A stretch of 64,000 bases of DNA. Source: Lomentospora prolificans. Its lineage: Eukaryota > Ascomycota > Sordariomycetes > Microascales > Microascaceae. Shown in pieces: positions 22,682 to 33,676 of the stretch. The notes under the pieces were generated by a model. It ran no database searches and was not told the DNA's origin. It saw only the letters and a program-made list of their open reading frames with translations. Each line of letters begins with the position of its first letter. The stretch's first letter is position 1. The stretch covers positions 1,674,001 to 1,738,000 of the forward strand of contig JARFXM010000007.1 in the NCBI GenBank assembly GCA_029532625.1, read 5' to 3'. The position numbers and the translations under genes are program-made.

Positions 22682-25064
22682 CTAGTGCGGAAACACAAGA
22701 GGCTTCTTCCCCCCGTACTCCGTGAACGTAAACTCTGCTTGCAGTTTCTCCGTCCCAAACGTGGGCTTATCAACAACGCGGGGCTCTTCGGGTGTCAAAA
22801 GAGCGGAAGCCGACCTCGAGTGTACGAGCCCTGGTTTTGACGCGGCGATTTCTGCGGAGCTTACGTCCGGTAACTTGATGGTTATGCTGCGACGTTCGCC
22901 ATTTTGCACAAATGGAACGCGGACTCGCTTCTTGAAGATATGAGTGTGCGAGATGGGGTCGGGTGGCGGGCCTTGTTTAGTATGTCTAGGATCGGGGCAG
23001 TTGCGGCCAGATGAGGCGGGGAACTGGGAATTTCCCAATGTGAAGGCACAGAAACTCTGGTTCGGCTTTGCTGTCGCACCGGCGGAGAAGGTCATGATAG
23101 GAGCAGCAGCGCCGAGAGTGGTACCGCCGAAGTCGAACGGTCGGCTTGGTATTGACGGTTCGGCCTTGGGGGGTTCCTGTCCTGTAGCGGCTTTGGAGGC
23201 ATTCAAAGCGTTAGAAACCGGAAATTGTTTTATAGAAGATCCACTAGCAAGCCATGAACTGGAGCACTGGGGGCTTTGGCCCGTTTCCGGTTTCGCGCCG
23301 GTGGGCAAAGCCTTGTCCGTGGAGGTGGGGTTCCCGGGGTCGATGCTAGAAGTAGCAGAGGCTCGGAGATCCTCTGTAGCAGAGGCTGTGGAGTCTTCGG
23401 CTTGGTTCGTATTCGCGCACGTGGAACATGCCAGAGCGGGATTCGTAGGGCTTGGTGCGGCAGGGCCAGCGTTGAGATTTTGATTTAGCAATAGGTTCTG
23501 TATCTTAGCGAAGAATTGGGCGTTTTCGGATTCAAGTAGTGCTTTGACAACAGAGAGGTCAATGTGTGCTGCCTGTTTGGGATCAACAGAGCTGTTACAG
23601 CTGCACTGTGATGCCTCATCCAACGCGCTTTCTTCCCGGGTTGTATCCATTTGATTGTCCGATTTGTCTTCAAGGCCATCGTCTGACTTGTCATTTGACT
23701 TTTTGGATTGATTCGGGCTCTCAAGCAACAGATGCATAGGCTGCGATACCTTTCTGGGGTGCTCAGCCTTCCATTCATTGATCAGCGCAGAAATAGACGG
23801 GCGCAAGTGCGTGATGGCTTCGGAATGACAGTTCTCTAATATCGCGTGGAATCTCATGACATCCAGATCTTTAGTCATGTCGCCAATCCAAATGCAGCTC
23901 ATGTGCTACAGTGGAATCATGAACGTTAGCATGCAAGGCGTCCTCATCGTGACTTCAAATAGTTTGCTCACATATTGTACCGTCGGATTATTACTCGTGA
24001 ACGAAATCCACACTCGAACCGTCTTGCGCGCGGTTGTGACGATAAATACGGGGCTAGTGCGTTGCCTCGCGGAGTCGTTTTTGAATCTGGCGAGGTTTCT
24101 AAGGAGCATAACCGCCGCCGTGCCTGAATTAGCAGCTTCCACGTGACATTCGTCACCTTCATGGGAAGGCTTCTGGTGCTCCACGATCAGCCAGGGGAAA
24201 GCAATGGCGGATTTAGGCACTTGGGTAGAGTCACTCCCTATTTCTTCCTGCCTTTTGAGCTTTGCCGCGTCGTATTCGAGACCGTAAGTGACGAGGTGCT
24301 CTAACGTAGTACGGGAAAAGTTATCGGCAATGCGATATTTCAAGGCGTCTCGTTTAGTCTGTTTAGGAAGCGAAGAGAAATCACCAGTGCTAGTAATATC
24401 GTACGTGGGAAAATAAGCTACCCAGCTCGGCTTTGGCACTTCAAGTCGCTGTCTCATCTTGGCATTGAACCCTTCTGGCCCGTCAAAGAGAGACCAGGGT
24501 TGATCTTGTATACTAGGACAGGTGTAAGTGCTGGTTACTAACGAGAGGGGAAGCCTTGATGTACTATTCAAAATATTTCTCCTCGAACTTGGCGCTTCTA
24601 CAGTTTCCGACCTCAGTTAGTGAGAGTGTGTTCGATGTCTCCCGAGAAGGATTTTCTAGAGCGGCTGACCTCGGTGATGCATCGCTGTTCCCTCCCCTCA
24701 TCTCTCTCGCAAAGGGCTCAAGAAAATGATGAGCGTAGAAGGCCTGCCACTCTTCCGCACCCGCATCGGTTTCGCACAATGCCCTCGCGTTCTTACACGT
24801 CACGGCAGTCGAAGCGAGCATGCACCGGATCTGCGCGCGTTCGAACTCGAATATTTGCCGTGAGTTGCAGAGCGTGTCGAGGTCGAGTGCCCGCACTTTG
24901 ACTCCGTCCTCCAAGCCCAGCCTCTTGTCGATAACGCGGTCAAAGTTCATGAGTTCCGAGCACAGGGCTCTCAGAAATGGGGTCATAATCCTGTCCGGAT
25001 GGGTTAAGGCTTGGAGTTCTTTGTGGATGTAGATGTCATTTTCGGCGAGCGTTTGCTGGTTCAT
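22682..25064 (-). CDS. Uncharacterised fungal protein (754 aa), possible PD-(D/E)XK-like core
   Basis: Three exons on the minus strand: 25064-24565, 24512-23972 and 23905-22682, giving 754 aa. The first intron (GTACATC to CCTAG, 52 bp) removes an in-frame TAG, and the second is GTGAGC to TGTAG. I do not recognise a named family with confidence. Residues 1-165 are helical and charged. The middle part (about 170-400) is well structured, with WVAYFPTYDI, FSRTTLEHLVTYGLEYDAA, FPWLIVEHQKP and then VEAANSGTAAVMLLRNL. An acidic residue in FPTYDI followed by VEHQK and a helix resembles the spacing of PD-(D/E)XK nuclease-like folds in some fungal DUF proteins, but this is inference. Residues about 450-690 are low-complexity Ser/Pro/Ala/Asn. 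The C-terminal 70 residues contain a basic, ordered segment (FKKRVRVPF, RRSITIKLPD). It is divergent from a HET-domain gene, 1.4 kb away. Confidence 0.72.
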
Positions 25065-26488
25065 CTTGGCGTTTGTTCGTGGTAGCCGGCTGCAAGAGCA
25101 TCGAAGTATTGGAAAGCTGGTCTATAGAGGGAAGAAATATGAAGCTTGACTTGAGTTAAATAGGGTTTCAGGAGGAAAGCGAGCACCACGACACAGGCGC
25201 TTAGACGGGGAGGGCTTGCGTGATGTGACATCCGTGGGTGTTGGTGCAGGCCGCTTGCAACCGATTGGGTGGTGGGTTTAGATCAGTGAACCACCCATGC
25301 AGGGACCATGCAAAGGAATAATCGCATGAGCGCATTTATCCACATATTGATCGATGTGTCCGCCCAACTGGGCCTGGCTACCAACATGGGCCTCGACCCT
25401 TTCGTTTCAAGGGGTTAATCGCACGCACTGACGAATGGGCGGTACTGACCAGATGTCGTGCGCAGGGATGATAGCGGTTACCCCGATCGATCGTTGGGTT
25501 ACTTGAACGTGGCACCATGTCCCCCTACTTGGTGCTGACGATTCTTGGCTTTGTGCGACTTGATAATCCTCCTCGGTTCAAGCTGCCGCTGTACTATCCG
25601 GCCGCCCTGAGAAATGCACACAAGGACGGGTCCCAGCAACACGGCACACCTGGTTTTGAGTGATTCGTTGCATCCCTAAATGTGCCAAAGCCCGGGGTCA
25701 AAAACCTGCGGGAGAGAATGCCGCGCCCTGTAAAGATGCGCTAGCACACTGAGAAGTAAGTATGGGCGACTATCGGCTATATGAACACCCCAACAGCATC
25801 GCGTTACGCGAGGCGCGGTTCTCAACGGCCGGTGAAAATACTCTTTGAGTCGAATATGCCGTGTCAGGAGCTGGCGCCGACGATATAGTCGCCGAAGGGG
25901 TGTCTTGAGAAGATAGGTATCAATTTTTCCTACACTGCTGCTCGCTTTCCCGCCTTGAATGGCCGTGCCCTCCTTACTCTCGCGTTTCGAAGATATCAGT
26001 TTCTCATAAACAATCACGTATCTAAATCCTCTCTTCCATCCCCAGACCCTAGGAGGGGCCCGGCAAGCTCGCATCCTCATTTACTATAGGATAGCTATTT
26101 TTTGCTGAATCTCCTCACGTTACTGGAGCTACCGCCATGTTCCACATTTCCATCTTCAGGTATCTCGTTTTATCCTAGCAAAATCTGTGACAGAAGTAGA
26201 ATGTAGGACATCAAGGTGTAGGTGATGTGCGTCGAATTTAACTCAGAACGCAGTCTCCATTGTGTTGTCACAAAATCACCATTCCTCTCTCGGGGCTGAA
26301 GACCGAAGCCCTATTCCGTATGCGAGCTCGTTACAGGGAAATATGAAAGGGGTGGTCTGCTAGGAATCTAAATCTTCGCACGAGTTCGAAACGTGCCTTT
26401 GGCGAACGAGAATAAGACCTTGAAAACTAATGGGTGCTTGAGAATCGCCGACTTGGTCGGAACTCAGTGTCTGTGGCGGTAACCGACC
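25065..26488. other. Divergent intergenic region between orphan gene and HET gene
   Basis: About 1.4 kb. Frames on the minus strand (26080-25676) lack family resemblance. It should contain promoters of both flanking genes; no TATA box or repeat stands out. Confidence 0.4.
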
Positions 26489-28917
26489 TTGCCCATCTCC
26501 GCTGCCTCAAGCAAGGGGACTGCATGTGACCCTAGGATTGCTGCGGCTGGTGTGTGGACCTCATTGGCAGGATCCCCTCCTTCCAAGCCCTCTTGCGCCC
26601 ATTCTACGACCCAAACCCGACTCACCCGCCCAAGAATGTCTGCCCCAGCAATCCGAGTCGACCTCTTTCGGGTTCTAGGGATAGAAAACTGCCGGTTGGA
26701 TTGTTCGGCTTGGAAGAAGTGGCAACACATACACGGCGCTCGACCAAACAATCGGGAGGGGAAAAGAGAGAAGAGAAGGGAGTTGTTTGAACTGAAAAAG
26801 GCCGCTGGGGCTCGTAGCGGCAAAGGAGCTGTCGACCGCAAGCCTTTTAATCTCGGTTCTCTAAAATTATCCGCTGAAGTCGGTTGTGGATTTTGCGATT
26901 TCCTCCTCGAGGTATTGCAGGCATATTTTAGTGCCCATGTGGAGTTCGACTTTCGAACTGTTAGCTTGAGATGGACCAGTTATGCGTTCAATTTGGAAGT
27001 CAGGGGCGATTCTAACACAAACAGCCCGGTCAATATAGAATTGTTCAGCGTTGACGTGGGTAGGTCAAACCTTTGCATGCCGTGAAAAGACGGTAATTTG
27101 GCTTCAGGATAACTAACTATTCACTCCCGACCGTAGAAGGCAATCCTCCAATCGCGGGAATGGGAACTTCCGCTCTGCTCGGCGGGGACACTTCAACAAG
27201 GTTGTCACTCGAGTGGGCGCGAAAGCGTATTTCCGAGTGTGCCAGCTCACATGTGCTTTGTGGGGAGGGATGTGATGTCAGCCTTCCGACTAGACTCCTA
27301 GACGTCCGCCCTCAACAGAAGGATGGGCGAGGAGGAGTGAGATTGGCACTTACAACTGGGAAGTCTGGAACGTATGCTTCTTTGTCGCACTGCTGGGGAA
27401 AAGATCCCATGCCGATCAAGACTCTCGAATCCAATCTCACTGAGCACCTCGACTTTATCGCCTTTGATTCACTGCCAAAAACTTTTCAACATGCAGTAGC
27501 GATAACCAGGGAACTGGGTATTGACTATCTATGGATCGACTCTCTATGTATCGTCCAGGATTCTAAAGATGACTGGGAGATGGAGGCCGACAGGATGGCA
27601 GCCGTCTACGGAGGCGCTTTCATGACCATTGCCGCAGTCGCATCAAGCGATTTTCGCGGCGGTTGCTTCTTGAAGGCCGGTAACGGCGACTTCTGTCGAC
27701 GAGTACGAAGGGAAGACAAGGGCCTAGACGTAGTTATTGGCCTGCGCACTCATCCAGCCATATCAAAGAGCCTGTTGGATATCGGTAAGGATTTCCCCTT
27801 GCTCTCACGCGCCTGGGTATACCAAGAGAGAATGCTATCTCGACGCCTTCTATACTGCACACGAACCGAACTGCAGTTGATATGTCGGGAGGCCAAGGTC
27901 TGTGAATGCGGCGGTAGCTCCGTAATTCACACGATTGAGGCGGCAAAGATGTACCCAATGCCCAGAAGAAAGCAAGAGTACACACAGCATATCGTGGCCC
28001 GTATGAACCCTGAACGGGGCCGCTTTCAGGATATGGAAGCGGCCATTCACTGGCACAGAATTGTGTCCGACTACTCGAAACTTCAACTCACATACGCAAG
28101 CGATAAGCTCCCGGCGTTGTCCGGCTGCGCGAGGGACATTGCCAATTTGACCGATAATGGCGGCGAATATCTTGCCGGTCTCTGGCGTCATACACTCGGC
28201 CGAGACCTTCTCTGGGAGGTCCACCGTCAAGCTCATTCGCAGCGGCCGGCGGAGTGGCGGGCGCCATCCTGGTCTTGGGCTAGTGTTGATGTGGTTGGTG
28301 GTATCACATTCATCGAAATATCAGAGTCGACTCATCTGCATAACTTCTCGAGGAAAGTAACAAATATTACTTGCCTGCCAAAAGGGAAAAGTTCGACCGG
28401 AAGTCTCGAGTCTGCGTCGTTGGGGCTGCGGACTAAACCGTACCGCCTGCTTGTACGACGAGTGTGCTTTACGGACTTGAAAAATCTAAAACGAGGGTCA
28501 GTCAAGTATCATATAGAAACTCAGGACATGGCATCGTTGAGAGACAACTCACCGCTCCCAGAATGGTGCAAATTCGATGAGTGCGGCCCTCCATTATGGG
28601 ATAGCTCTATCCAGATCTCATTGACCTTGGACGTCGAGCCTACTCTTGACACATTCGACTGGGTAAAAGCCGGCGAAAAGGGTTGCTACCAAGCCCCAAT
28701 ATTCCTCCTGCATGTTTGTGATAGCCAGGTTAAACGGAAGGGCAAAGAAGGGGTGGACTACTTTCTAGCTCTCAGGAGTTTGGCCGGGGCAGGGAATTCA
28801 TACGAAAGAGTCGGACTAGTCAGAGTCATAGGGGAGCAGAATCTTAGGCAACGGTGGCTCGCCGAGGTGCTGGACCGCGACTTTTGCATCTCGGAGCGTG
28901 ACGTCGTACTATTGTAG
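26489..28917 (+). CDS. HET-domain (heterokaryon incompatibility) protein
   Basis: Two exons, 26489-27059 and 27137-28917 (phase-1 intron), give 783 aa. A second in-frame ATG at 26636 would give 734 aa and may be the true start, since the first 49 residues are low complexity. The N-terminal zone contains the CGFCDFLL cysteine motif common before HET domains. The HET core (PF06985) lies at about residues 300-450: YASLSHCWG, then LPKTFQHAVAITRELGIDYL, WIDSLCIVQD, and MAAVYGGAFMTIAA. Further on come RAWVYQERMLSRRLLY, the Y....L..ASDKLPALSG motif and the late RAPSWSWASVD motif. HET domains trigger cell death on contact with incompatible partners in allorecognition; most genomic copies have no known partner. 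The C-terminal 230 residues are less conserved. It is the intact relative of the pseudogene at 8.6-10 kb. Confidence 0.9.
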
Positions 28918-29384
28918 AGACGTTGGGAATGTCTCCTCGTTCGAATCCCTGTCGCAGTATGATCGGGCATCACGACGAGATTACAAGTGTGTCTGATAAC
29001 GCAAAGAGACCCAAACTCATCTCCGCTTCTGCCAGCATACTGGATGAGATCAATATGCTAAACCGCAATTAGACTAGAAAGATGAGGAGGCTGATGTAGT
29101 CAACTGTCTCGCCTTACTTCTACTAGGTCTTCGCTCATTCTGGCGTGGTTAAGCCTGGCCCTACTTCAGCTAGAACGGTCCTACTCGTAGTCATGATAAC
29201 AGACCTAGATGCTCATCAAAACACCATAACTAGCGCCCACAACGGGAGGAATGATGGCGCCGAATAAACAGGGACCCCTACTTCTATACAGATATTAGCA
29301 CAAGAGGTCGCGTGTATAGTCTTGGAAAACTTACATCACAGGGCAGTAGGACAAGTAAAAGGCAAGAGATGACAGCAATCATCT
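28918..29384. other. AT-rich intergenic region
   Basis: No gene seen. The sequence becomes TA-rich and continues into the decayed MFS gene downstream. A GTTCGAATCC word at about 28939 resembles a tRNA B box, but no matching acceptor stem or A box was found. Confidence 0.4.
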
Positions 29385-30790
29385 CTACCAGTAAGAACAG
29401 ATAAGATCAGGCATTCCTATACTTATAGCAAGCCTATTAGAAGAGTTACACATAGTGCCCAAATAGAACCCACAGGGTATAAGCAGGAGGGGCAAGTTCA
29501 AAGGACTAAAGCCAAATGAATTAATAATAATAGACAGGAAGGTCAAGGTGGGCCCATTGGCGATCATGCATATGGTAGCAATCCAGAAGAGGAGCCAGAA
29601 CCTGACATCTAGGAGCAGCTCCTTAACTTGGGTAATCTTGAAGTGTATCTGGTGCTATTGCTTTGTAGTCTTGTGATAGCAAGGTATTGTTCCTGATCTA
29701 ACAGGCTGTGCGCTATGATCGGTTCTCCAGGTAGCACCTGTAAATTTGAGTATGTGAATAATTCACACCCGCCATAGATGATGATAGGACTCGGCGAGTC
29801 AGGAGACCATAGGGTATAACAACGATACATACCCAGAGCAGCGCAACCCCCCAAATCATCGTAATTCCACTCGCAAAGTAGAACATGTATCCCCAGGAAG
29901 ATACACTGCTGCCAATCTGGCCCCAGCCCTGATTGATTAGGGGCGAGATATCAAATGCACCTATTGCAGTAGTACTATATACTAGAATACATATGAGCCG
30001 AGTTCTTCTAGGTGCAAGTGAGGAGGAATAAAGTAGGAGAATATCAACTCACCCTATTCAAAAAGCTTGCTCATTCTTCTTATATCAACTACCAACTACA
30101 AGCATAAACGTAGGGCTGATACTGCTCTCAAGCATGCCAAGAACTACTGGGGGGTAAAGCCCCTTGTAATTATGGCAGACAGTTGTAAGTAGGAGGCATA
30201 GACCTGAGAGAACAACTATCCCCACAGCCACTTATTTGACGGGGTACTGTTAGGCTAGTAGCATAACCGGTATGCTCTGATGATGAAGCCAGGATAGAAG
30301 ATTGATGAATACCTAGAGAAAGGACTTGGGTTAGTGATGCACGTCTTGGCAATATCGCGCCAGGAACTCGGCATGTCCCAAAGAGCGTCCACGTCCGGGA
30401 GGTGCTTCGCTTACATGGAGTATCAATTGCCTGTCATGAGATCCAGATCCATTCAGAGACTAAAAAGCGCCATTTTCCAATCCGAATTAGCTCTGCGTAT
30501 GGAAGTGTAATACTAGTCCACGAAAACGTACCGCTTGTCCAAGCATGGCCTTGCCGTAATATTGGAGCGAGTAGGTCAAGCACAACACTGGCATAAGCCT
30601 CCAATCAATTCAGAGGCGCAGCTTATTCTCTTCACTTCAGTCCACTCTAGGTCGCCCTAGTAACTAGCAATACTTTCATTACCTCATCTTGGTGGATTAT
30701 ATTGATAGCCTGTGATCCCTTGGTTATAGAGTCGACTTTCTCCAGCTGGTCAGCTGGACGCCCCGGGTTAGATGTCTCGATATCAGACAT
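29385..30790 (-). pseudogene. Decayed MFS permease (allantoate-permease/Dal5-like)
   Basis: Minus-strand frames from the Met at 30790 downward follow the allantoate-permease family in order. The N-terminus begins MSDIETSNP. A frame near 30590 gives WRLMPVLCLTYSLQYYGKA (family: W.LMP...L.Y.LQY.DK). Near 30140 comes LGMLESSISPTFMLVVGS, a stop where relatives have Trp, then YKKNEQAF. Near 29870 comes GYMFYFASGITMIWGVALLW, and near 29560 MIANGPTLTFLSIIINSFGF. At least five stops or frame changes interrupt it. The Trp-to-TGA change and the AT-rich composition fit RIP. The intact paralogue at 41531-43285 shows the same motifs at the same spacing. The 3' end is not defined. Confidence 0.75.
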
Positions 30791-31306
30791 GATTGAGATT
30801 CTGTCAGATGAACCACGGGATGAAAGACACACGCTGGAAAAAATCTGCGCTGGTCTGGGAGGAAGATGGGATGGTGGGGAATTGAGGGATCAGTATTCCG
30901 GGGCCCTGGTCTTGGGGAAGCTCGACACGGGGTTGACGCCCCTGTGCCGTGAAGCCGGTCTTATGTATGTACAATTCCAAAAATGTGGAGGGGACGAAGC
31001 AGTGCCCCGGTTTCCTGGGATCCAGAATCTGGGGAAATGCGGAGCTGTGGGGGAATCAGTGGTTGGCGTCGCATTCGACTTTCCTAAAGAGTGTTACCCG
31101 AGATAGGGGCGGCAAACTAGTAGCCGAAACAGATCACGACCGGCATCCATGAGCCCGGGTAGCTAAACCAAATCATATTAGATCTGCAGCCCCTTGGCCA
31201 AATGCACTTCAATAGTTTGCTTCGAAGGATCAAAGAAACATTGAAGAATCCGGTTATCTTCTAAGCAATTCGCATCAGGCACATTTTCCGCACCCGTACA
31301 CACACA
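30791..31306. other. Promoter region of the SDR gene
   Basis: It lies between the decayed permease and the SDR start. An open plus-strand frame (30702-31106) overlaps the relic and has no family resemblance. No TATA box was recognised. Confidence 0.35.
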
Positions 31307-32392
31307 ATGCCTGTTCCCAAGTACACCTACAAGGGTCCTGTCGACCACACTCTGCCCATTGACCGCTCGCAGGCCAAGGGCAAATCCATCATCGTCACGG
31401 GCGGTGCCAATGGCATGGGCGAGAGCTGCGTTCGCGCGTTCGTCGCAGCGGGTGCATTCGTCACCTTTGCAGATGTCAATGAGCGCGGCTACGAGGTGGA
31501 GAAGGAGCTGACCGAGGCTCATGGGAACTGCTGCAAGTTTGTCAAGTGCGACATTAGAAGCTGGGAGGGCCAGAAGAACATGTTTGAGACTGCTAAGAAG
31601 CTGAGTCCCGCGAACAGTATCGACGTTGTGCTTGCAAACGCGGGCATTAGCCGAAGCTCGGGGGACAGTATGTGGGTTTTAGAGGGTTAGTAGTTCCAAT
31701 TCACCACCCAGTCCTGGGTACGGTTCTGATTGTTGTGACAGACCCGAACGATGAGCCACAGAAACCGGCGCTCAATATCCTCAATACAAACCTCACGGGC
31801 TCGCTGTATACATTCAAACTGGCGGTTCACTACTTTCGCAAGCAGCCAGACACTGAGAAGAGAGATCGTTGCTTCATCATAACCGGGAGCCTAAACGGAG
31901 GTTGGGTAGATTCACCTGTGAGTTTTGCAGCAGAAAGTGGCGAGAAACTGCAGCGAGGCTCATAATAAAGCAATACAGGGCAATTGGGAATACACCGCAG
32001 CAAAATATGCTTTACACGGCTTTACCAAGGTGGTGCGCCGGTCCAGCCCCGAGCAAGGCATTCGCATCGTCTACGTCGCACCGTGTTGGATCCGAAGTGC
32101 CATCCGGCCGCCGCACTACGAGAAATGGTTGATGGACCAGGGCGTGGAGTTTGGCGAGCAAGAAGACGTGGCGAACTGTATGATGCGGATTGCGTGCGAT
32201 AAGTCTCTGAACGGACAGTCGTTCCAGATCACTCCACGATCTGTTGCCAAGGAAGGCTTCATGGACATTGACCGTGACGATTACAAGGACCGCCCCGAGG
32301 ACGCATATTTCAAGGCGGTACAGGAGAGGCAACTAGTTGTCATCCAGGATAAGTGGCTAGACAATCAGGAGAGACAGGGCCTGAACAAGTAG
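31307..32392 (+). CDS. Short-chain dehydrogenase/reductase (SDR)
   Basis: Three exons, 31307-31667, 31742-31917 and 31979-32392, give 316 aa. Classical SDR motifs are present: the cofactor-binding TGGANGMG at about residues 31-38 (TGxxxGxG), an acidic residue after beta-2 (FADVNERG) suggesting NAD(H) preference, CDI for the adenine pocket, NAGIS (NNAG equivalent, about 111-115), ITGS with the family's serine strand, and the catalytic YTAAK (YxxxK). A PCWIRSAIR stretch follows where SDRs have the PG motif. It most resembles fungal 15-hydroxyprostaglandin-dehydrogenase-like SDRs, a group of broad or unknown substrate. The C-terminal tail of about 60 charged residues is longer than in minimal SDRs. 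A truncated alcohol dehydrogenase lies 0.5 kb downstream on the same strand. Confidence 0.9.
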
Positions 32393-32879
32393 TTACAGCC
32401 AAATTCCAATCATACAAGCTACTAGCGTATCTTGAGTACTGCACAAGACAAGATACCCATGAGGCCAAGGGTTTGTGACAGGCACGTCCCAGGAGCTCGA
32501 CTTCGGGTAAGTCTCTTTTCGGCCATAATTCCCATAGCGCGGCGTCGTCCGCGGAAGGCCTGCATGCGGGGAAGTTGGAGAATGGCGTGCATCTCGGCGA
32601 CTAAGTAGATACAACCGGTTTAGGAAAAGCCGGGCCTGCACGGAGGAGGGTGGATAGTAAACGGGGGGCACGGCGAATCTTCAATCAGTCAACTCTCGGT
32701 ACGGAAAACGAAGTGACTAATCTCACATTCGTGATACCCCGGAACCATAAATGTGTCGAAAGGTTCCCCGCAGCGATTACTCTCTGCTTACAATAGAGAA
32801 AACAGCCAGCGTGGTTCACAGACAAATGGAGCCTAGTACGCTCGGCCGTGCAGCCACCTCGAATTTCATATCTAACGAG

Positions 32880-33407
32880 CTGACTACTCTCGAAGGGACA
32901 CCAAGGCTGCGGCCGAATCGTCAAGCTTGGCGACCAGGTCAAGAACTTTCAAATAGTAAGTTGATTCATCTCCCAGTCAGGATACGGCCATCGCGCGAGA
33001 ACTCATATACCAACTTCATAGGGCGATGTTGTTGCCATGCTTGCGGTGCCAGGCTGTGGAGCTTCCGACTGCCCTGAGTGCACTCGCGACAAACCGCAAC
33101 TCTGCGAGCGGAGCCACCACTCTGGAATTAGCCAAGACAGCTTCCACGCCCAGTATGCGGCGATTGTCCAGCGTGGTTTAGTGAGGGTACCCAAAGGTGA
33201 GACACACAATGTAACCACTCTTGTGGGTGGAACAGGAGCGCATTGTATGTACTAAACTCGAGTTCCAGGTGTCACCTCTTCCGAGGCAGCCATTGCTTGC
33301 GATACCATCACAACGGTGTATCATGCTGTTAAGTGTAGGGCCGAGGTGCAAGCTTCACATACTGTGTTCCTGTTCGGTCTTGGAGGTCTCGGTTTCAACG
33401 TGTTGCA
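32880..33407 (+). pseudogene. Truncated zinc-dependent alcohol dehydrogenase gene fragment
   Basis: Three exon pieces with intact splice signals remain: up to 32955, 33022-33196 and 33269-33407. They read GHQGCGRIVKLGDQVKNF, then GDVVAMLAVPGCGASDC with further structural-zinc cysteines (PECTRD...LCE), then VTSSEAAIACDTITTVYHAV, and FLFGLGGLGFNVLQ, the start of the NAD-binding fold (GxGxxG). This is the order of a medium-chain zinc alcohol dehydrogenase. Upstream, a stop precedes GHQGCG, and no proper start is found. Downstream, the coding sequence stops abruptly at 33407/33408, exactly where the 269-bp duplicated block begins, removing the C-terminal half. It cannot encode an active enzyme. 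Confidence 0.75.
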
Positions 33408-33676
33408 GTCTGCTAAGAGATCAGCTGTACGCATACTCACATAGATTCAATCGAATTCGCGCGTAGCATTAGCACAAGTCTGATATCTATTAAAGCACCC
33501 ATACAGAGCCCAATCTTCCCTCATTCCAGTCCCCGTCACCGATCGGCCAATTACTGGAGCGCCGCAACACCCTTATCTAACTTGCGCGCCGAGCGCCCCT
33601 TGACGTCATGCTTATCTGCTTCCTCCTTGATATCCGTTAACAAATCGCCTCCTCTGCTCGTTCCGTGCGCCCAGTC
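33408..33676 (-). repeat. 269-bp duplicated block, copy B (within intact gene)
   Basis: Matches 21139-21407 base for base except 6 substitutions, without gaps. It spans the last 41 codons and stop of the fatty-acid-hydroxylase-like gene and 143 bp beyond. The left edge (33408) coincides with the breakpoint of the alcohol dehydrogenase fragment, and the right edge (33676) falls inside the coding sequence. Confidence 0.92.

Noticed and set aside
24564..24571. Apparent frameshift between two minus-strand frames in the orphan gene
   Set aside because: Resolved as a normal 52-bp GT-AG intron that restores frame and removes the TAG.
28935..28960. GTTCGAATCC resembling a tRNA B box
   Set aside because: No matching acceptor stem or A box upstream; the upstream sequence is HET coding sequence.
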